Below, piece after piece: positions 59,100 through 64,000 of a stretch of DNA of 64,000 nt (positions are counted from its first letter, which is position 1; each line of letters begins with the position of its first letter). The notes under the pieces were generated by a model. That model saw only the letters and a program-made list of their open reading frames with translations. It made no database searches and was not told the origin of the DNA. A program made the position numbers and the translations under genes. The stretch is from Trachythela sp. YZ-2020 (lineage: Eukaryota > Cnidaria > Anthozoa > Malacalcyonacea > Clavulariidae), in contig JADLSH010000256.1 in assembly GCA_016169945.1 (NCBI GenBank), forward strand, positions 558,001-622,000, read 5' to 3'.

Positions 59100-60325
59100 T
59101 ACGGATTACTGGAAGAACATTATTTTTCATTTATATATTTATTATAGAGAAATGATACCGTGTGTAAATAACAATTTAATAATAATTTAATAATAATAAT
59201 AATGTATAAGCAAAAGTGAATGAATTTCCATACTTAACTTACAATAAGAAGAGAAAGTTCTCCCACGCTTAGTCTGGTTCTATTACACAACAAGAATATA
59301 TTTGTCTTGAAAGCTTAAAAATTACATGAGGGAGTTGTAATTTATAGATAAGTGTGTAAGTGGAATTTATGAAAACTTAACATTACGCAGTTACATGACA
59401 GGATTGCATGTCGTCCGCTGTTTGCCGTTCGCCGTCTTTTTCCGTTTCCGTCTTTTATCTTACGACATTTACCATCTGCATACCAGATCGTCGACGTCAG
59501 TAAAAAGAAATAGTCTCGTTAGTTTAATTAATTATCGAACTATCTATTCATTATCATCAAAATATTTATGTACTTATCGTAAACCACCCCCTTATACCCA
59601 CACTGTTGACAAAATCGAAGTGTACATCACTGCATTCCCCCGAATACGAAGCATTTGCTGTACCCTTAATTAATTTCTATTGCGTTTATTTCTAAGCCTA
59701 AAATAACTCTTACTCGCTCGAGCAAGGAACTTTCTATTTCAATAAAAATGCTTGAATGAAACCGTGCGTTTATAGTAAACATGTTTCACTACTCCATTAT
59801 ATCGAGTTCATTAAAATACTCATCAGTGAATTTCATGACTGCTACATATTACGGACTTCCTTTCAATGTAAATGTACGAGTGACAACTTTAGGAAATGTA
59901 AAAACATGAGGCGTGGTTGGGTCACACCAGCATTTGTTTTTACGCTCATTTTCTCACGTCGCACCATATTTTAATGAAACGCATATTCTGGAAGCTCACT
60001 TTTATTTACTCGGCATTCTTGGGAATCTCCACTTCAATACGACTTCCTTTGACAATGATCTGCTCTTCGCCGCCTATGGTTAAGTATTCCACAATCATTC
60101 TTGAAAAATAGGGTTCGTTGCAAATATAGGTGATCAGTCCAGATCCCACCTCCCTATATTTTAAAATTAGCAATTATCTTTTTCGATATTCTTATGGGTG
60201 TTATATTTTCGTATTTAAAGAAAATAGAAAAATGGAGATCAATCACGGGACGCTGGATACATTTGTCTAACTGATTTTCGTCACGACTTTATCTTGTCGT
60301 AATTTCGTTACTTAGCACCTTGAGA
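59100..60325. other. AT-rich region without a recognised gene
   Basis: AAT-rich stretch at 59175-59205; the ORFs at 59395-59673 and 59756-59974 have no recognisable features. Confidence 0.35.
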
Positions 60326-60690
60326 CCTCCTCCACAGGCGTTTTATTAATTGGAGCGGGCTGGGAAAATTAGGGAGCGCACTCACGGGAGGAATGATAAA
60401 TGCGAGAATATCGAAACAGAAATTAGGCTGTGGAAACGCCTGCTGAATGTTTTTTTTCTTGGCAGAAGTGTCGATTTTGTGGCAATCCTTAAAAATCTGG
60501 CTGAAATATCGCCCATCCAGAGATAAAACAATACATTTTTGTGTTTTCCTTCTTAGCTTGGTATATTTTAATAGTTATTGCTGAAATATGATCCATATTA
60601 ATCGAAATATGAAACGTTGAATTTTGGTATAATTTGTCCTCAGTCTCGATGGCCGACAACACCGAAAAATGCACTCAAAATGCGAAGGTT
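60326..60690. repeat. Rearranged copy of the repeat seen in RdRP intron 5
   Basis: 60326-60450 (ACCTCCTCCACAGGCG, TTTATTAATTGGAGCGGGCT) matches 1728-1840 in the same orientation. 60490-60690 (GAAATATCGCCCATCC, TGATCCATATTAATCGAAAT, ACACCGAAAAATGCACT) matches 2105-2300 in reverse orientation. The inner sequence between them is shorter than at the first locus. Confidence 0.75.
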
Positions 60691-61020
60691 CAATAGACCA
60701 CTTGCCTTATAGCGACGCCCGCTGTGCATGACGGTAGGAGTCGTGTCCTTGAATTCGAACGCAATGGCGGGCGAGGAGCGAACGATTTTTGTTTGATGAA
60801 ATGTTAACCAATATTTAGTGCTTCTTGTTTGACATCGATGAGTATTTTTAACCGTAAAATAAACATAGAGGTCTTAACGAAGGGTGGTCAAAATTTGAGC
60901 GAAATCGGTGAATTCTTAACCAAGAAAACGCCAATGATAGTGAGACAACAACAAGACATGCTCGCAAATTCATGCTTTGAAATATCTACTTCCCCGGAGA
61001 AAAACATGTGAGATCGCCAT
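60691..61020. other. Region without a recognised gene
   Basis: GC-richer stretch at 60705-60790 followed by a small plus-strand ORF (60829-61011, HKINIEVLTKGG-like) with no known motif. Confidence 0.3.
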
Positions 61021-62470
61021 ATAACCGGCAATCAGCGAAGCATTTTGAACAATCTTTGACAGTTTCTCTTCCTTGATCTTGTATTTTGAGCCCTCCTAGC
61101 TATTTTGTATGTCTTTTCGAACTACGTGAAAACGACCATGCTTGGCAAAATTTTTGACCGACTTCGCCATTAATTTTAAAGCCCAAACACAGACTAAATG
61201 TTTTGGCGGGAAATTTGCACTGTTTAAATGCTTAGTTTTCATCGAGCATGAAAAACTACGAACGAAAAGTATAAGTACTGGTTTCACTTGCTGTTGTTTG
61301 CCCTTCTTACTGAAGTTGTCTTTCGGTTTTATCCTCCAGAAAATAACTTGTAAGTTCTAGAATTATTTTAGGGACCGGTCATTATTTATGGCAGGGGTGG
61401 GGGCTGAAGAGAAAATGTTTTAAAGCTCTCGAAAGATAAGATAAAGATAAAGATGTGCAGAAAAATGGATCTGGTTGTTGAAAACAAAAGGCTTGCTCAA
61501 CCCCCGTCCTAATCGAAGGGTATGTTCAGATCATTTCCCAGGTGGCAAGAAAACATATGAGAACAACATTCCTACTATTTTTGGGACAGAATCAGCTACA
61601 AAGTCAAAGAAAAGTCCTACTGTCAGAGAAACAAAAACAAATACACCGGTAGTGGAGGAATATGTTCATGAGCAAGTGATAAAAAGATAAAGAACAAGAA
61701 CAAGTGATAAAAAGATAACCAATGACTCATCCTTAATCTACTTGAGCCAGGGGATAAGTTGATGGTCAATCGGGGTTTTGAAATTGAGGCAGATCTACCT
61801 ACTGGTGTAAATCTTAACACCCCCCCATTTTTTTATGGTAAGTCCCAACTTTCAGTCGAAGAAGAAATAAAAACCAGAAAAATCGCTTCATTTCGGGTAA
61901 ATCTAGAACGAGCAATTGCTAGAATAAAAAAAATACAGAATACTGCCCCAAGTCATTCCAATCAGCCTGCCTGATTATCTTGATAACATATGGACAATTT
62001 TTTCATATTTAACACTGTTTTGGCCTCGTCTCATTGCAGAGAAGCTGTGACTAATTGTTAACACAAATTTGGTTCATTGTATATGTAACATTATTTTAAC
62101 TAAAAAACAGTTGTGAAGATAAATATTTAAAGTAGAAACTGCTTAATTCAGGTAACATTAAAGGTCATTATCAAAGTAAATCCTGTCAACATTAAGTTTT
62201 TATTCGTAAAAACTACAAAATCGCACCATTTCACATGAAGTGTTGCCATGCAACCTTAAACTTAGCAAAAATAGTAATGAATGTTCTTAAAACAGACTTT
62301 GTTTGGGCTATAAATGGCGAAGTCGGTCAAATATTTTGCCAAGCGTGGTCATTTACACGGAGCTCAAAAAGACAAATAAAATAGCTAGGAGGGCTCAAAA
62401 TACAAGATCAAGGAAGAGAAACTGTCAAAGTTTGTTTGTAAATCAAATGCTTTGCTGATTGCCGGTTATA
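61021..62470. mobile_element. THAP/DDE transposon reduced by internal deletion, long inverted ends
   Basis: ATAACCGGCAATCAGC at 61021 and its complement ending near 62470 start inverted repeats that extend about 190 bp inward. They share TTTGAGCCCTCCTAGCTATTTT and TTTGACCGACTTCGCCAT-like parts with gaps. The interior retains only bits of a THAP domain and a DDE_Tnp_4-type transposase. It is a non-autonomous relic of a Harbinger/IS5-like (ISL2EU-type) element. Confidence 0.75.
61480..61980 (+). pseudogene. Remnant THAP + DDE_Tnp_4 transposase
   Basis: The first frame gives NRRVCSDHFPGGKKTYENNI and PTIFG, the C-terminal end of a THAP zinc finger. The second (61738-61974) gives LLEPGDKLMVNRGFEIEADL, PTGVNLNTPPFFYGKSQLSV and TRKIASFRVNLERAIARIKK, the last third of a DDE_Tnp_4 domain. 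Between the two, most of the catalytic core is missing. The family motif is MADRGF; here it reads MVNRGF, so a catalytic aspartate appears replaced by asparagine. Confidence 0.75.
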
Positions 62471-63290
62471 ATTGCGTTAAGTTATACATTCATTTTACTG
62501 TAGCTCCTATTTGCATGCATATAATTTTTATACTGGATGTTCTTTAAATGACGTGGTCAAATAGCTCCGTTACTCGTTAGTCGCTAAGTTACACAATATC
62601 GCAAAAGCTTTAGACGCATAATGGTTTACAAGGAGAAATATTATTAAGAAACATACCAATTAAGGTTTACTTGAGGACTTAAAATTAATATACGTGGAAC
62701 TGATAAATCCTGGGGGCCATAAAATATTAACCACTGAAATACTGATATTGTGGACATGGTTGGATAAAAGCGCAGAAACCGGAATGCATTGCGGCGTGCA
62801 AAGTGCGGGATCACATTGTGCGGAGTAGGGAAAACGATGTATGAAATACTGGCCGGTGCGATAAAAGTACAGGCAATGTTATTATGAAAGCTAAATTTTT
62901 ATATCAATAGCAAAGAATTTGAAAGAGAAAACAATCATGTTTTCTAGATCTATTTTAGTGTCTCGTTATATGAAATGATATAGCTACCATTCTCATGAAC
63001 TTCTGCGTTCCTGATTGTCTCAAGGCATCACACTTTGTTTTAACCAGTTACATATGGTCAAATCTACCACTAATCCTGAAATTTTATATCGTAAAATTCA
63101 AAATATTTAGCTTTCCATATCAAAAAGTGTCGAAAATTAATTTGAACTTTCACTATGACATTATTCAAAATTTGTAGGATTTATTGGACTCGATACCAAC
63201 CAAGAAATAGAAAACAACTGTTAGCAGAAATCGGCTGTTTAAAATCGTTACATTAGATATAAGACTGACACTAAATAGTCTCTAGTCCAC
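62471..63290. other. AT-rich region without a recognised gene
   Basis: No supported feature. Confidence 0.35.
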
Positions 63291-63299
63291 AGCTCTCTA

Positions 63300-63725
63300 C
63301 CACAGGACTCGTCGTCACCTATAATGGCACATTTCCTTGTGGCGTGAAGCTGTGTAAAACCTGTAAGTTTATAGATTCTTCCACTACAATTTCGGCACCA
63401 AACCCTAAGTACACTATTAAGCACCATTTTACGCGCACCTCCTCTCATCTCATCTCCTGTATTTCATTCAGTAAATGTGGCATGCTCTAAATTGGTGAAA
63501 CTGGAAGATATTTAAGGACAAGGTTCGGTGAGCATCGTCGTGCTGTCACAGACAATGATGCTAAACAACCTGTTCCCAGACATTTTAACACTGGTAATCA
63601 CAGTGGTAATCAGTGTTTCAGATACGAAAATTCGAGCTCTGTGTCCCATTCTGGCAGCAATGATAGCCGTAAAAGGCAGGAAATGCGTCTCATTTGATGC
63701 GACTCGTGAAAAAATGGCGTCATAA
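63300..63725 (+). pseudogene. Penelope-like element fragment: linker + GIY-YIG endonuclease
   Basis: The plus strand reads YNGTFPCGVKLCKTCKFIDS, then IKHHFTRTSSHLI, KCGML, a TAA and IGETGRYLRTRFGEHRRAVT, DNDAKQPVPRHFNTGNHSGN. The order GTFPC-CKTC, FT, YxxKCG, YIGET, RxxEHR and HFN-H matches the region after the RT in Penelope-like elements, where a GIY-YIG nuclease follows a cysteine-rich linker. The first tyrosine of YIG is a stop (TAA), so the copy is dead. The RT is not present upstream. Confidence 0.75.
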
Positions 63726-64000
63726 ACTTTCCGCGGGCTTTTAGTTTGCGCTGTCGTTTAGCCTCGGTCTTCCTCTCGAGAAATGAAAGTTATATCGCTT
63801 TAAAATCAGTTGCTTACCATCTTCCTTTTCAAATGAGAAATTCTTAGTTCGACTTTCAGCTAGGCCGGACCAGAATTCATTTTCTTTTAGCATATACCTT
63901 CACAATCACTTTTCTACAGCACAATAACTTGTAGACTTAAGGCTGCTTTCCAGTAGTCAAGAGTTTCCCATGTGTATAGTATGTATAATTATAGAGAGAG
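63726..64000. other. Window end without a recognised gene
   Basis: No supported feature in the last 275 bp. Confidence 0.3.

Noticed and set aside
58758..59147. ORFs of about 130-145 codons on both strands
   Set aside because: They lie in the MITE at 58643-59069 and arise from its inverted repeated core.

Overview
This is a eukaryotic, AT-rich, transposon-laden window, most likely from an invertebrate animal. A cnidarian is my best guess: it has an RNA-dependent RNA polymerase together with a RIG-I/Dicer-type helicase, CR1/L2/Jockey-like LINEs (one with a 2A peptide), a THAP/P-type transposon, a Ginger-like integrase gene and a Penelope-like GIY-YIG fragment. No homology search could be run, so the taxon is an inference. 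Genes here have GT-AG introns.

Region 1 (1-10980, minus strand) holds the one clearly non-parasitic gene. Six exons with consistent phases (10980-7073, 6398-6221, 5862-5577, 5119-4869, 3423-3195, 779-19, continuing off the left edge) encode a single predicted protein. Its order is a RIG-I-like C-terminal-domain-like zinc module, a DExH helicase of the RIG-I/Dicer family, an acidic repeat linker, and a cellular QDE-1/EGO-1-type RNA-dependent RNA polymerase with the DLDGD active site. An in-frame TAG (10710-10708) interrupts the N-terminal zinc module. Introns 4 and 5 carry transposon-like repeats.

Region 2 (11-21 kb) is repeat-rich: a LINE tail split by a hAT-type MITE with an 8-bp target duplication, a palindrome of about 850 bp, a decayed LINE, a (TA)n tract, and the first of three copies of a roughly 1-kb interspersed repeat.

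Region 3 (21.6-30 kb) has two tandem, nearly complete LINEs. The first has an intact 935-codon endonuclease/RT ORF. The second carries a 2A ribosome-skipping motif after a hydrophobic segment.

Region 4 (30-37.5 kb) contains a LINE fragment interrupted by or abutting a 2.2-kb TTAA-flanked inverted-repeat element, then two more copies of the 1-kb repeat, one of them split by a Tc1/mariner-type MITE.

Region 5 (37.6-41.5 kb) is a multi-exon Ginger-like gene: integrase C-terminal part, GPY/F-like tail, heptad repeats, Ulp1-like protease part and PHD finger.

Region 6 (42.37-47.30 kb) is a P-superfamily transposon with both terminal inverted repeats, a THAP transposase on the plus strand and a second, convergent C2H2 zinc-finger gene on the minus strand.

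Region 7 (47.3-64 kb) is a graveyard of LINE fragments, foldback elements (one with a 10-bp target duplication and a duplicated coding exon in its arms), a Myb/SANT-like fragment, a THAP/DDE element reduced by internal deletion, and a Penelope-like GIY-YIG domain.

The plausible biological link is RNA-level defence: a helicase-RdRP fusion, which could make or amplify double-stranded RNA, lies beside several hairpin-forming palindromes. That link is inference only.
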